From the NCBI GenBank assembly GCA_028284385.1, contig JANQRT010000024.1, positions 62,001 through 126,000 on the forward strand: a stretch of 64,000 bases of DNA, given 5' to 3'. Both the position numbers and the translations under genes were made by a program. Source of the stretch: Opitutaceae bacterium (GTDB taxonomy: Bacteria; Verrucomicrobiota; Verrucomicrobiia; Opitutales; Opitutaceae). This document shows positions 44,970 through 54,041 of this stretch, in pieces. How positions within the stretch are numbered: the first letter of the stretch is position 1; every line of letters starts with the position of its first letter. The notes beneath the pieces are model-generated. The model was not told the DNA's origin. It saw only the letters and a list, made by a program, of their open reading frames with translations, and did not search any database.

Positions 44970-45313
44970 AATGACTTTCTGTTTTGGGAGCGAAGCCTGC
45001 CTCCAGGATATCGCCCAATTATCGTTGCGCGGGTTTACATGCGTCCCAAGTGCGACGCGGACCTAGAATCTATACATATTCCGATAACAAAAGCGAACCA
45101 TAAAACAGCGGGTATGAACCTTCTTATCGCAGTTTTCTAGGAGCGACAAATCGATTAACCTATCCAATAAACGAAACGGATAAATATGAGCCTAAGGATA
45201 ACCCATTTCGACCTCCATCTCCTTCTTCACTCTACCCCTCGATTTCTCGATGATTAAAGAAGCCGAAGAAAATGAATTCAGATTTAGCCGCGTGTTTTAA
45301 AACATGCCGAAAA
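44970..45313. other. 344-bp intergenic region
   Basis: No coding signal was found. It must carry the promoter of the EF-G-2 gene (minus). On the minus strand a TATAGA occurs near 45070-45080, with no convincing -35 partner. Near 45293-45304 there is a perfect palindrome TGTTTTAAAACA, just past the end of the AlkZ-related gene. Confidence 0.5.
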
Positions 45314-45856
45314 TCAACTCGCCTCAGCGATATCCAGATAGATTTCACTAAAGGGCAGCCAAGTATCGTTTTTAAGCTCGGGATCGTTGGAGCGGACCAC
45401 ATTCAAGGTAATCTGCAATTGCTTTAAAGCCGTGTCGAAGCGGCTCTTGGAGCATCCGTAAAGATCCATCGCTTCTCGACGCAAGGCTCCCGTTGTATCA
45501 GGATTCAGGCGTACGATATCGTAAACCTGCCGAGCCAATTCACCGCATTCTTCAATAGGTTTATGATGGGCCGGATAGTGGACCTCTCGCAAATAATCCA
45601 TGGCCATGAGAACGGCATGTCCGCCAGGTATTTTTCCATAGAAAATATCATCGGGATACGTTTCAGGCAGTTCGTTTTTCCACCTCCAAATCGCTTCTAC
45701 CCTTGCCCCCCACTTCGTATTGCCTCCTGCGCGATCCGGTAGATCGACCGCGTCCCAAAGAGAGGGAACTCCCTTCGCCTTTCCGCTGAAAATCGTACAG
45801 ATATTTACCGACTGCACGAATTCATAGGCCTCCTCCAAGGTTTTAACATTTCCCAT
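45314..45856 (-). CDS. AlkZ-related winged-helix protein
   Basis: A 180-residue cytosolic protein. The sequence NICTIFSGKAKGVPSLWDAV with RVEAIWRWKNELPETYPDDI and FYGKIPGGHAVLMAMDYLRE resembles proteins that I know as AlkZ-related. These share the winged-helix part of the YcaQ/AlkZ DNA glycosylase family (interstrand cross-link repair). The glycosylase QxQ signature is not apparent, so activity is not established. It has no partner in an operon. Confidence 0.62.
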   Translation of the reverse strand: MGNVKTLEEAYEFVQSVNICTIFSGKAKGVPSLWDAVDLPDRAGGNTKWGARVEAIWRWKNELPETYPDDIFYGKIPGGHAVLMAMDYLREVHYPAHHKPIEECGELARQVYDIVRLNPDTTGALRREAMDLYGCSKSRFDTALKQLQITLNVVRSNDPELKNDTWLPFSEIYLDIAEAS

Positions 45857-45961
45857 AAGCCTTGGCTAGCGATCGAGAACTGAAATTGCCAACGAATATT
45901 CCAGATAAAGCGATCATCAACACGCTTGCCTGTTGGCAGACTTCCCTTTCACATAATCGCT

Positions 45962-46885
45962 ATGCGTACAACCCCAATAGAAAAAAGCGATCTTCAACGT
46001 TCTGTAATCGCGGTTCCCCCTCTAGCGCGCCATTCAGACTTCAGCCTGAACCAGGAAGCCAATGAACGGCAAATGCGTCACATCGAAGCTGGCGGTGTAT
46101 TCACTTTACTGTACGGCGGAAACGCGAACTTCTATCACCTTTTTCCTTCCGAATACGAAGGACTGCTTGAGATGCTTGAAACGCTTGCAGGCGAAGCAAC
46201 TTGGATCATTCCCTCAGCCGGACCAACCTTTGGGCTTAGTATCGAGCAGGCGAAGATTTTAAACCAAACCCGCTTTCCAACCGCCATGCTCCTGCCAATG
46301 CAGGGAGTCACCAGTGACGAAGGCGTCGAAGCGGGTTTCCGTAAATTCGTGGAGACCATGGGACGCAAGGCTGTCTTGTACATAAAGGCCGACGGATACA
46401 TTTCAGTCGAAGCCGCTGCCAGACTAGCGAGGGATGGCTGCATCTCGTTCATCAAATATGCTGTGGTTCGTGAGGACCCTTCTACTGACCCCTATCTCGA
46501 ACGCTTGGTTGATCAGGTCGATCCCGCTATCATCGTCAGTGGCATCGGCGAACAGCCGGCCCTAACTCACATGACTCAGTTTGGCCTGGCTGGCTTCACA
46601 GCTGGCTGCGTGTGCCTTTCTCCAGAAAAATCGCAAGCAATGCTTGAAGCTGTTTTGCAGGGAGATCTGGATACCGTTCGCTCTATCCAGAAAGAGTTTC
46701 AAGAACTGGAGGATTTGCGAAACAGAATCAACCCAATCCGTGTTTTGCACGAGGCGGTAACGTTGGCAGGCATTGCAGACATGGGTCCTGCCATGCCTCT
46801 TCTCAGCGATCTAAGCCCCTCGGAGAAAGCCGAAGTCAAAGCAGCCGTAGAGAAGCTTGTTACCACCAAGTCTCTCGCCTCTTGA
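45962..46885 (+). CDS. Dihydrodipicolinate synthase (DapA) family lyase
   Basis: A 307-residue TIM-barrel protein of the DapA/N-acetylneuraminate lyase/KDG aldolase family. The Schiff-base Lys is in AVLYIKADGYIS (near residue 138), and the N-terminal barrel reads HIEAGGVFTLLYGGNANFYH, where DapA usually has GTTGE. That change in the carboxylate-binding loop suggests a substrate other than pyruvate/ASA as in true DapA. The ATG at 45962 gives the right length; an upstream extension to 45926 is less likely. It may act on sugar acids. Confidence 0.85.
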   Translation: MRTTPIEKSDLQRSVIAVPPLARHSDFSLNQEANERQMRHIEAGGVFTLLYGGNANFYHLFPSEYEGLLEMLETLAGEATWIIPSAGPTFGLSIEQAKILNQTRFPTAMLLPMQGVTSDEGVEAGFRKFVETMGRKAVLYIKADGYISVEAAARLARDGCISFIKYAVVREDPSTDPYLERLVDQVDPAIIVSGIGEQPALTHMTQFGLAGFTAGCVCLSPEKSQAMLEAVLQGDLDTVRSIQKEFQELEDLRNRINPIRVLHEAVTLAGIADMGPAMPLLSDLSPSEKAEVKAAVEKLVTTKSLAS

Positions 46886-47095
46886 AAAGGGGAATTGGGT
46901 TTGGGAGCAGGTCCCGCCGAACCCTTCAAACGTGTCGAATCCAAGAATCGACAACCTACCACCAAATCGCTGCACCCATCCGCTCTCGAAGCTTGACCTC
47001 CGGTCCCGAGCTTCCTAGAAAAGCGTAGCGTCGCTCATGGCGCTGTCGTCGCAAGGCGAGTAAATCCATAACCACACCAAATAAAGACACGCAAC

Positions 47096-47323
47096 ATGAT
47101 ATATAAGATCGAGTTAAAGGAGGAAGTGACTGGAGAGTTAGGAGAGGCAATTCAGCATGAAGATCACGGCTATGAATCGGAGTGTTACCACTTTGATCAA
47201 GGTTCCGTGCTGGAAGTTGCCTCGTACGATACCAAAGAAGACTCTAACTGGCACATCTTTACTGATCTCGATTCTGGTCATCGTTTTAAGGTTCTCCCGG
47301 AACATTACGTAACGGTTTCCTAA
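47096..47323 (+). CDS. Small hypothetical protein
   Basis: A 75-residue, acidic protein (MIYKIELKEEVTGELGEAIQ at the start, HRFKVLPEHYVTVS at the end) of likely beta structure. No family is recognised. The ATG has no clear ribosome-binding site. It stands free in an intergenic space with no overlapping larger frame, and the amino-acid composition is protein-like. That is all that supports it. Confidence 0.5.
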   Translation: MIYKIELKEEVTGELGEAIQHEDHGYESECYHFDQGSVLEVASYDTKEDSNWHIFTDLDSGHRFKVLPEHYVTVS

Positions 47324-47432
47324 CTACGAAGACCCACCCTTAAAGTCCTGGCAAGCGAAGGCAGCCAGGTAATGTAAATACTGCAAGCTTCTCGATTGCA
47401 GCACGTTGTTGTCTCTCCCCAAAAGCCAGACT

Positions 47433-48509
47433 CTAGCTTAGCTTGCCGAGAAAACGCTGATAGACCTCTTCGCATATTCTTACATCCGCCTGACTGTCCT
47501 GGCCGGAAGCAAGGAAAGGCTCTCCCGTTCTTAGACCGCGTAGAAACGCTTTAGCCTCGTCTCGATACGACCAGCTCGCCTCAGCATACTCAACAGTCAA
47601 GGAAGGATTCATCTCGGGATTGGCATTGCGATAGATTTCCAACTGAGCCGGTTGCTCCTTGCCCATCAGAGTTGGTGAAGCCACCTTAATCCACCCCTTC
47701 TCGAAATAGAGCTGAGTATGTTCTTCCCAGGAGTGGTAATTCGTTTTCGCGCTTTCGACAACAGAACGAACTCCACCGATATCCAAAACCAGGATGCCCG
47801 TCGCCCCGTCTGAGTCAAAGTGGACGTCCTTCACCTTGGCCGACCGGCTATCGTCTCCAATAAGATATCTAAGCAGGTTGATGTTGTGCGTCCACTGCTG
47901 AAGGTACCGCAAATAATTTTCCCTCCACTCTCCGGGAAGCCAGTCTGGAAAAGCCGACTCGAAAGAGGGAGGCGTTTCGTCTGATTTCCAAAGTGGGATA
48001 TTCGGGTCACTTGCGTGTAGCCAATTTCCCAAAAACCCATGAGCCCGAGCGTAGAGCAGATTTCCCATCTCGCCGCTCTCAAGCCACTGTGATACGATTT
48101 CCTTAGCTCGAATATTGCCCGAATCGTAGCGTTTCATGTATCCAATAAGTAAACGCGCCCCAGAATCTTCGGCAGCTTTAATCAGGCGGTCGGCTTGTTG
48201 AATCGAAATAGCCATAGGCTTTTCCAAAAGCACATGTTTTCCCGCTTTGAGCAGGTCTTCTGCAATGTCGCTTTGCAGTGAATACGGACCCGATACACCC
48301 ACTGCCTCGATCTCCGGGTCTTTGGCCAAATCTGAATGATGAGAGTAGGCCTTGGCTATTCCGTAATGCTTTGCTACTGACAGACGAATATCGTCTCGAG
48401 CTTCGGCGATCGCTCGAAAATCACACTCTTCTAAAGCAGTGAAATTGGGGATATGAACACGCTGGGCGAGATTGCCACAACCAACATAGGCGAACTTAAC
48501 GGGCTTCAT
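47433..48509 (-). CDS. Gfo/Idh/MocA family oxidoreductase
   Basis: A 358-residue NAD(P)-dependent sugar or inositol dehydrogenase-like enzyme. The N-terminal Rossmann motif is VGCGNLAQRVHIPNF, the family EKPMAISIQQADRLI gives the catalytic Lys (E-K-P), and the residues RYDSGNIRAKEIVSQWLESG begin the C-terminal alpha/beta domain. The region WTHNINLLRYLIGDD supplies the H-x-x-x-L/D pair usual for this family. It is the only gene of its transcript. It probably acts on a cyclic polyol or sugar; substrate unknown. Confidence 0.88.
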   Translation of the reverse strand: MKPVKFAYVGCGNLAQRVHIPNFTALEECDFRAIAEARDDIRLSVAKHYGIAKAYSHHSDLAKDPEIEAVGVSGPYSLQSDIAEDLLKAGKHVLLEKPMAISIQQADRLIKAAEDSGARLLIGYMKRYDSGNIRAKEIVSQWLESGEMGNLLYARAHGFLGNWLHASDPNIPLWKSDETPPSFESAFPDWLPGEWRENYLRYLQQWTHNINLLRYLIGDDSRSAKVKDVHFDSDGATGILVLDIGGVRSVVESAKTNYHSWEEHTQLYFEKGWIKVASPTLMGKEQPAQLEIYRNANPEMNPSLTVEYAEASWSYRDEAKAFLRGLRTGEPFLASGQDSQADVRICEEVYQRFLGKLS

Positions 48510-48913
48510 AGGCGTTGATCGCCAAATCTCAAGACCCGCATGTCCAAGTCAAGCGATTGATTCCCATCCCTAAAACCAAACTTCCCGAACAATACTGCGT
48601 TAAATAAGAAATTTTAAAACAGTATATTTATGCTTTATTCTTATTTAATAAGTTTTAAATAGCTTAAATTAATAACAACTAAGTTTTCAAAGGGCACTGT
48701 CTTATCTTCCTGCATATGCTTATGACAGGAAGTTTTTAGGAAAATAGGAGATTTTCAGGCTAGCCTCTCCTTCGGTATCTCAATCTCTTTTCCTATAAAT
48801 CTTGTTTCTTCGGAATCTGGCAAATTGGCTGCAACAATTCACTCCCAACCTTGGTATTCAACTGAAGACCGACTACCACCCCACCCGATCCCATCCATCA
48901 CAAAGGCATAGAA
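48510..48913. other. 404-bp intergenic region with AT-rich core
   Basis: A divergent region between the Gfo-type gene (minus) and the third ADOP (plus). Bases 48590-48690 are very AT-rich, with several TATTTA/TTAAAT runs that could hold promoters. A hairpin plus T-run is at 48706-48737 on the plus strand, but no ORF precedes it. The last 150 bases show nothing clear. Confidence 0.5.
48706..48737 (+). terminator. Orphan terminator-like hairpin
   Basis: CTTCCTG / CAGGAAG, a perfect seven-base stem with a 13-base loop, followed by TTTTT. There is no plus-strand gene upstream within 1.3 kb, so it would end either a small RNA or a leader transcript, or attenuate the ADOP gene. Confidence 0.5.
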
Positions 48914-51364
48914 ATGAATCTTCTTAGAGACGCGAAATTTGGCCTTAAATTGTTATTGAAAGATAAATACGTAAGCCTGGCCGGTCTCGTCACCCTGGCC
49001 TTTTGCATTGGAGGCAATGCAACCATTTTCACAATACTGAATACCCTGATTATGCGGCCTCTGCCGTTCGAGAATCCAGACCGTATTGTAGAAATCTACA
49101 ACACCTACCCCAAACTCGAAGGAGGCAATAAAAGCTCGAGTAATGTGCCCATTTTTCTAGATTTCAGCTCAAACACAGACGCTTTCACCGATCTAGCTCT
49201 GGTAGGCGGATTCGCAGCGAATTTCGGGCAAGAAGGCTCCCCAGAACGAATCAGAGGCCAACGAGTTACAACGAGGTTCTTCAATGTCATCGGCGTCAAT
49301 CCTGTAGTGGGGTCATTCTTCAACGACGAGCACATGATCCAGGGGCAGCATAGAGCTGTGGTCCTAGCTTACAGCTTCTGGAATAACAAATACAGAGCGG
49401 ACCCGGACATTTCTAACCAGACCATGCTGTTGAACGGTCAGCCATATGAAATTCGTGGCGTGGCTCCTCGCTCATTGGAAGTTTTGTATCCAAACGCCCA
49501 GGTCTTTGCCGCCTATGCCTGGAATCCGGACCAAGTAGACAACATGTCTCGACACGGCAACAACTCGCGCCTTTTGGCCCGCCTGAAGCCCAATGCGTCT
49601 GTTGCTCTAGCCAAAGCGCAAATAGACCAAGTAGATCGAGTCTTCTATGAATCCAATCCCTCCTACCAGGACTATCTCGACCGAGTAGGTCACGAAACCC
49701 AGGTGAACAGCCTTCAAGAGGAGCGTGTTAGAAACGTTGCCTCTAAAATTTACATGCTTCAAGTCGGCGCTCTCCTGGTTTTGGCCATAGGATGCGTAAA
49801 CATCGCGAACCTGCTTCTCATTCGATCAAACAATCGCCAATCGGAGTTCGCCATTCGTTGCGCTATCGGGGCCAAGCCATTAAGCATTGGTAGACAGCTA
49901 CTAGTCGAAAGCGTGATGCTGTCGATTGGAGGCTCCTTATTGGGGGCTTTGTTGGCCTGGCTAGGTATCGAGCTCATCAATACATACGCAATGGACATGC
50001 TGCCACCCATGCAGCCGCTAGCGCTTGACCTTCAGACCATTCTTTTCGCTCTGGGGTTGGCTATCGCCACCGGCTTGATTGTAGGACTTTTCCCACTCGC
50101 CCGCGTTTTCACTTTAAACATAATTCCGGCGCTGAATCACACCAGTCGTGGCTCTTCGGCTAGCCGAGCATCCCAGTTAACGACTTCGACACTTGTTTGC
50201 GGCCAGATTTCTCTCGCTCTAGTGCTGCTAGCGGGAGCGGGACTGTTGATTCACAGCTTCTCTAAGATTCTTGCCCGCGATTTGGGATTCGAACATCAGA
50301 ACGTCATGACCTTAAGGATATCCCTTGGAGGTCAAGACTACCAGGAGCAAGAAAGAGTCCATGCATTCCAGAACCGGCTTTTGGATACAATCAGAAATAT
50401 GCCTGGCGTGCTCGAAGTCGGTCTATCGGCAAACGTTCCGATGACCACAGGCTATCCTTATCACACGTTTAGGATATTCGGCTACGAGATGTCAGCAGGC
50501 GAAGGGCAGATTTCCGCTCAGCACACCTGGGTTTCACCAGGCTATTTCGAGGCCCTCGACATCAAGATTCTTCAGGGACGAGGATTCAATTTTGGCGACA
50601 CGCCAAATGCAAGAAGACAGCTCGTAATTGATAAGACTCTAGCCGAGAGATACTATCCCGGAGAAAATCCCATTGGACGGCGATTGGGATTCGTCGGTCG
50701 CGACACTCCGGAAGAAGACTGGCCAACGGTAGTTGGAGTCGTGGAAGTGGTGCAACACTCGAGGATTGACGGCAATGTCCAAGGAGCCCCTTTCATTTAC
50801 GAGAATATCTACAGAGGCTCATTCAGAAGCTTCAGCGCTCTCATCAAGACAGAGCGCAGCTATGAGGCTCTTATGCCAATGATACGTGAGCGTTTGAAGG
50901 AAATGGATCCGCACTTGCCTCTCTTTTTGAGCGGATCCCTTAGCGAGTTCGTCGACGACTCGCTCAATAACCGAAGAGCCTTGATGTTTCTATTGATTGT
51001 TTTCGCCGGTATCGCGGTCGCGCTTTCGTCTGTCGGAATTTACGGAGTACTGGCCTACAGCGTTGCCCAACAAAGTCGCGAAATCGGAACGCGGGCGGCG
51101 ATCGGAGCAAATCGCAAACAGATCTTGAATCACTTTCTTAAACGTGGTTTTACCAGAACAGCGATCGGAATTGGGCTCGGTCTCATTGGAGCTCTCGCTT
51201 TAAGCCGTCTCATGACGTCGATGCTCTACGATGTGCAGCCTACGGACATGAAAGTCTACGCCATCATCAGCCTGATCCTATTCGCGATCTCTATGCTAGC
51301 AAGCTACCTCCCCGCCCTAAAAGCGTCTCGTATCCATCCAATGGAGGCGCTGAGACTGGACTGA
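48914..51364 (+). CDS. ADOP-family orphan ABC permease without prefix domain
   Basis: An 816-residue relative of the two ADOP permeases above, without the N-terminal charged prefix domain: it starts directly with MNLLRDAKFGLKLLLKDKYV. MacB-like core, FtsX helices and their repeat are present, with the marks VGALLVLAIGCVNIANLLLI and the C-terminal RIHPMEALRLD. No PadR gene is near. Its transcript may be separate from the NatAB-like exporter, since 296 bases with repeats intervene. Substrate unknown. Confidence 0.92.
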   Translation: MNLLRDAKFGLKLLLKDKYVSLAGLVTLAFCIGGNATIFTILNTLIMRPLPFENPDRIVEIYNTYPKLEGGNKSSSNVPIFLDFSSNTDAFTDLALVGGFAANFGQEGSPERIRGQRVTTRFFNVIGVNPVVGSFFNDEHMIQGQHRAVVLAYSFWNNKYRADPDISNQTMLLNGQPYEIRGVAPRSLEVLYPNAQVFAAYAWNPDQVDNMSRHGNNSRLLARLKPNASVALAKAQIDQVDRVFYESNPSYQDYLDRVGHETQVNSLQEERVRNVASKIYMLQVGALLVLAIGCVNIANLLLIRSNNRQSEFAIRCAIGAKPLSIGRQLLVESVMLSIGGSLLGALLAWLGIELINTYAMDMLPPMQPLALDLQTILFALGLAIATGLIVGLFPLARVFTLNIIPALNHTSRGSSASRASQLTTSTLVCGQISLALVLLAGAGLLIHSFSKILARDLGFEHQNVMTLRISLGGQDYQEQERVHAFQNRLLDTIRNMPGVLEVGLSANVPMTTGYPYHTFRIFGYEMSAGEGQISAQHTWVSPGYFEALDIKILQGRGFNFGDTPNARRQLVIDKTLAERYYPGENPIGRRLGFVGRDTPEEDWPTVVGVVEVVQHSRIDGNVQGAPFIYENIYRGSFRSFSALIKTERSYEALMPMIRERLKEMDPHLPLFLSGSLSEFVDDSLNNRRALMFLLIVFAGIAVALSSVGIYGVLAYSVAQQSREIGTRAAIGANRKQILNHFLKRGFTRTAIGIGLGLIGALALSRLMTSMLYDVQPTDMKVYAIISLILFAISMLASYLPALKASRIHPMEALRLD

Positions 51365-51383
51365 ACAGGATCGAATAAAGTTT

Positions 51384-51451
51384 GGGGCGACTCGCCGAGT
51401 CCTCTAATAATCAAGAGGGCGACGACCTTTCCGCCGTAGCCTCGGCGAAGG
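51384..51451 (+). repeat. Cluster of three adjacent palindromes (degenerate REP-like)
   Basis: GACTC-GCC-GAGTC (51389-51401), CCTCT-N8-AGAGG (51401-51418) and CCTTTCCGCCG-N6-CGGCGAAGG with a two-against-one mismatch (51426-51451) lie end to end, 20 bases after the ADOP stop. The first recalls the hairpin theme at 30100-30120. The first two share the C at 51401 and together could form a multi-stem structure ending the ADOP message. Confidence 0.55.
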
Positions 51452-51660
51452 AGGAGCCAATCGTTCCTGCGTCTTGAGACTACAAGGGATAGATTATTCG
51501 ACTCTGCCTTAAGATCCATCTTCCCGAAGCTGTCCGATAAATGATAGGTTTGTCGCTAATAGCGATAATCCTTGCGAAATGCCACTAGGCTTCATGAATG
51601 GGAAACTCGTAAACCAAGGTAACATACTGGTAACACGGCTAGCCTACTCTTTCAAACTCC

Positions 51661-52587
51661 ATGATCGCGGAAAACATACCTGCTGTTAGACTGACCAGAG
51701 TATCCAAAACTTATGGATCTCATTTGGCCGTCAACAACCTCTCGTTAACGGTTCCAAAAGGCTCGATATACGGATTTATTGGACCAAATGGTTCCGGCAA
51801 GACCACGACGATTCGCATGATTCTGCACATTTTGTTGGCAGACTCCGGTTCGATCGAAGTCTTGGGACGCGAAGGAACTCGAGCCGCCAATGACAGAATC
51901 GGCTACCTCCCGGAGGAACGTGGACTCTATAAGAAAATGAAGGTGATGGGCCTTCTCGAATACTATGGGTCTCTGAAGGGAATGGGCCGCTCGGAAGCCA
52001 AAAGAGAGGCTGGCCAATGGCTGGAAAGACTGGGGCTTGGCGACTGGTCCAATAAGAAAATCGAAGCCCTATCCAAAGGAATGGCTCAAAAGATTCAATT
52101 CATCTCTACAGTAATCGCCAAACCGGAGCTCATCATTCTCGATGAACCTTTCTCCGGACTCGATCCTGTGAACCTCGAATCGCTTCGCGAATCCATTCTG
52201 CAACTACGCGAAGACGGATCGACCATCATTTTCTCGACGCACGATATGGCCATGGCCGAGCGGATGTGCGACTCTATTTTCATGATCTACAAAGGTAACA
52301 AGGTTCTCGACGGGAATCTTAACCAGATTCAAGCCGAACATGGACAAGATGCCATCCGTCTCCGCACCGAAGGTGGCCCTTCCATCCTAGAGGAAATTCC
52401 AGGCGTAGACGAAATTAGAGATCTGGGGAGATTTCAGGAAGTGAAACTATCGGGCGACCAGAACGAATTTCTTAAAGAACTCGCCAACCGAACGCGCGTC
52501 TACCACTTCGAGCAAACGAGACCTTCGCTGCATGACATCTTCGTGCGAATCGCCAATCCAAAAGAAGAGAGTTCGGAAAATGAGTAA
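51661..52587 (+). CDS. ABC transporter ATP-binding protein (NatA-like)
   Basis: A 308-residue nucleotide-binding subunit. Walker A is GFIGPNGSGKTTTIRMIL, the signature LSKGMAQKIQFISTVI, Walker B LIILDEPFSGLDP and the switch His FSTHDMAMAERM. The C-terminal 80 residues after Walker B match the extra region in NatA/DUF4162-type ATPases. Its stop overlaps the start of the permease by eight bases (ATGAGTAA). In other bacteria NatAB pumps Na+ or exports drugs; that is family knowledge, not shown here. Confidence 0.93.
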   Translation: MIAENIPAVRLTRVSKTYGSHLAVNNLSLTVPKGSIYGFIGPNGSGKTTTIRMILHILLADSGSIEVLGREGTRAANDRIGYLPEERGLYKKMKVMGLLEYYGSLKGMGRSEAKREAGQWLERLGLGDWSNKKIEALSKGMAQKIQFISTVIAKPELIILDEPFSGLDPVNLESLRESILQLREDGSTIIFSTHDMAMAERMCDSIFMIYKGNKVLDGNLNQIQAEHGQDAIRLRTEGGPSILEEIPGVDEIRDLGRFQEVKLSGDQNEFLKELANRTRVYHFEQTRPSLHDIFVRIANPKEESSENE

Positions 52588-53902
52588 GATTCTAGCCATC
52601 GCGAAAGCCGAGTACCTAATAGCGGTTCGGTCTAAGGCCTTCATTATAGGCATTATTCTTATGCCTGTTTTGATGGGCGGAGGACTCGCCGTGCAGTATT
52701 TCATGCGAGGTCATGTCGACAAGACGACCCGCCATTGCGCGATCGTCGATCGCTCTGGCTTTCTGTATCCAATACTTGAGGAAGCCAACCAGCGAAGAGA
52801 GGCGAATGTGGTCTTCGAAAGCGACGAACAGGGAAACCAAAAGCAGGTAAAGCCAAGCTTCGTACTCGAGAAATACTATGAAACCGACCCTAGCCAAACG
52901 GAGATCGAGTTGTCCAAGCAGGTTCGTCGCGGAAAACTTTTCGCCTTCCTCATCATCGACCAAGACATTTTGAACCCTAACAACGTCGCTACCGAAAGCG
53001 GTCACTCGCTGGCTTACCATACCAAGACGCCTACCTTTCGCGAACTTCCAGACTGGCTGAGAAGCAATGTGAATCAAGCCGTGATGAACAAGCGATTTGA
53101 AAGCGCTAATCTCGACCGCAAGCTAGTGCAAACGCTTTCCAAAAGGGTAAGATTCACCTCGCTCGGACTCGTTAAAGTTTCCGAGGACGGAAAGGTTGAA
53201 AAGGCGAGAAAGGATAGCGAATTAGTAACCTTCGGCGTTCCCTTCGCTTGCATGATGCTTCTATTCGTAATGGTCATGATGACCGCCCCCACCCTACTCA
53301 ACCAGGTCTTAGAAGAGAAGATGCAGAAGATTTCCGAAGTGCTTATTTCTTCCGTAACGCCATTCCAACTACTTATGGGCAAGCTTATTGGAATTGTGAT
53401 GACGGCCCTGACGCTATCTGTTTTGTATTTGGGAGGCGCATACTTTGGAACGGTTCGTTTTGGCGTAGCGGATATTGTAGCTCCATCAACCTATGCCTGG
53501 TTCTTCCTGTTTCTGGTGATGGCCCTATTCATCTACGGATCGATTTTCTCGGCTATCGGAGCCGCCTGTTCCGAGATCAAGGATTCACAGAATCTTATGA
53601 CTCCGGCCATGATTTTCATCATGATACCCTTTTTCGCCTTCGGAACGATTATTCAGTCCCCAACCAGTCTTTTCTCGGTCCTCGTTTCGCTTTTCCCTCC
53701 AGCGACACCAATGATCATGATGCTGCGCATCGCTATGCCGCCTGGCCCACCTGCGTGGCAAATCCTGCTATCCGTCGTTTTAACAGGGCTTTTCACCATC
53801 GCCTGCGTTGCGGCGGCGGGTAAGGTCTTCAGGATTGGCATTCTCTCCCAAGGTCAAGCTCCTTCGCTGGGGCGGCTTTTCAAGTGGATCGTTTCAAAAT
53901 AG
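52580..53902 (+). CDS. ABC-2 type permease (NatB-like)
   Basis: A 440-residue membrane subunit. One helix at about 20-37 (AFIIGIILMPVLMGGGLAV) precedes a large soluble loop of about 190 residues, followed by five or six helices in the second half (MMLLFVMVMMTAPTLLNQVL, IGIVMTALTLSVLYLGGAYF and others). The motif EEKMQKISEVLISSVTPFQL is the family coupling region. ATG at 52580 is chosen for its overlap with the ATPase stop. The large extracytoplasmic domain is typical of NatB/ABC-2 family 3. Confidence 0.9.
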   Translation: MSKILAIAKAEYLIAVRSKAFIIGIILMPVLMGGGLAVQYFMRGHVDKTTRHCAIVDRSGFLYPILEEANQRREANVVFESDEQGNQKQVKPSFVLEKYYETDPSQTEIELSKQVRRGKLFAFLIIDQDILNPNNVATESGHSLAYHTKTPTFRELPDWLRSNVNQAVMNKRFESANLDRKLVQTLSKRVRFTSLGLVKVSEDGKVEKARKDSELVTFGVPFACMMLLFVMVMMTAPTLLNQVLEEKMQKISEVLISSVTPFQLLMGKLIGIVMTALTLSVLYLGGAYFGTVRFGVADIVAPSTYAWFFLFLVMALFIYGSIFSAIGAACSEIKDSQNLMTPAMIFIMIPFFAFGTIIQSPTSLFSVLVSLFPPATPMIMMLRIAMPPGPPAWQILLSVVLTGLFTIACVAAAGKVFRIGILSQGQAPSLGRLFKWIVSK

Positions 53903-53964
53903 AGAGTCTGAATTTATTGTATCCTAGATTGAAATACAAATTGAGTGGCGGACTCTAGTTTTCC
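53903..53964 (+). terminator. Two-tier hairpin after the NatAB-like operon
   Basis: Starts at the stop codon: an outer AGAGTC / GACTCT stem (53903-53908, 53951-53956) encloses an inner TTGTAT / ATACAA stem (53917-53922, 53934-53939), followed by TAGTTTT. It is a likely but weak intrinsic terminator. The sequence TTTATTGTATCCTA in it recurs, nearly exactly, after the next gene. Confidence 0.45.
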
Positions 53965-54041
53965 TGGGACTATAATCATACCCAGACAGCTACTTTCTTT
54001 GCTATTGCGAAACCAATCCGGCTTTAGAGATAGTACGGGGG

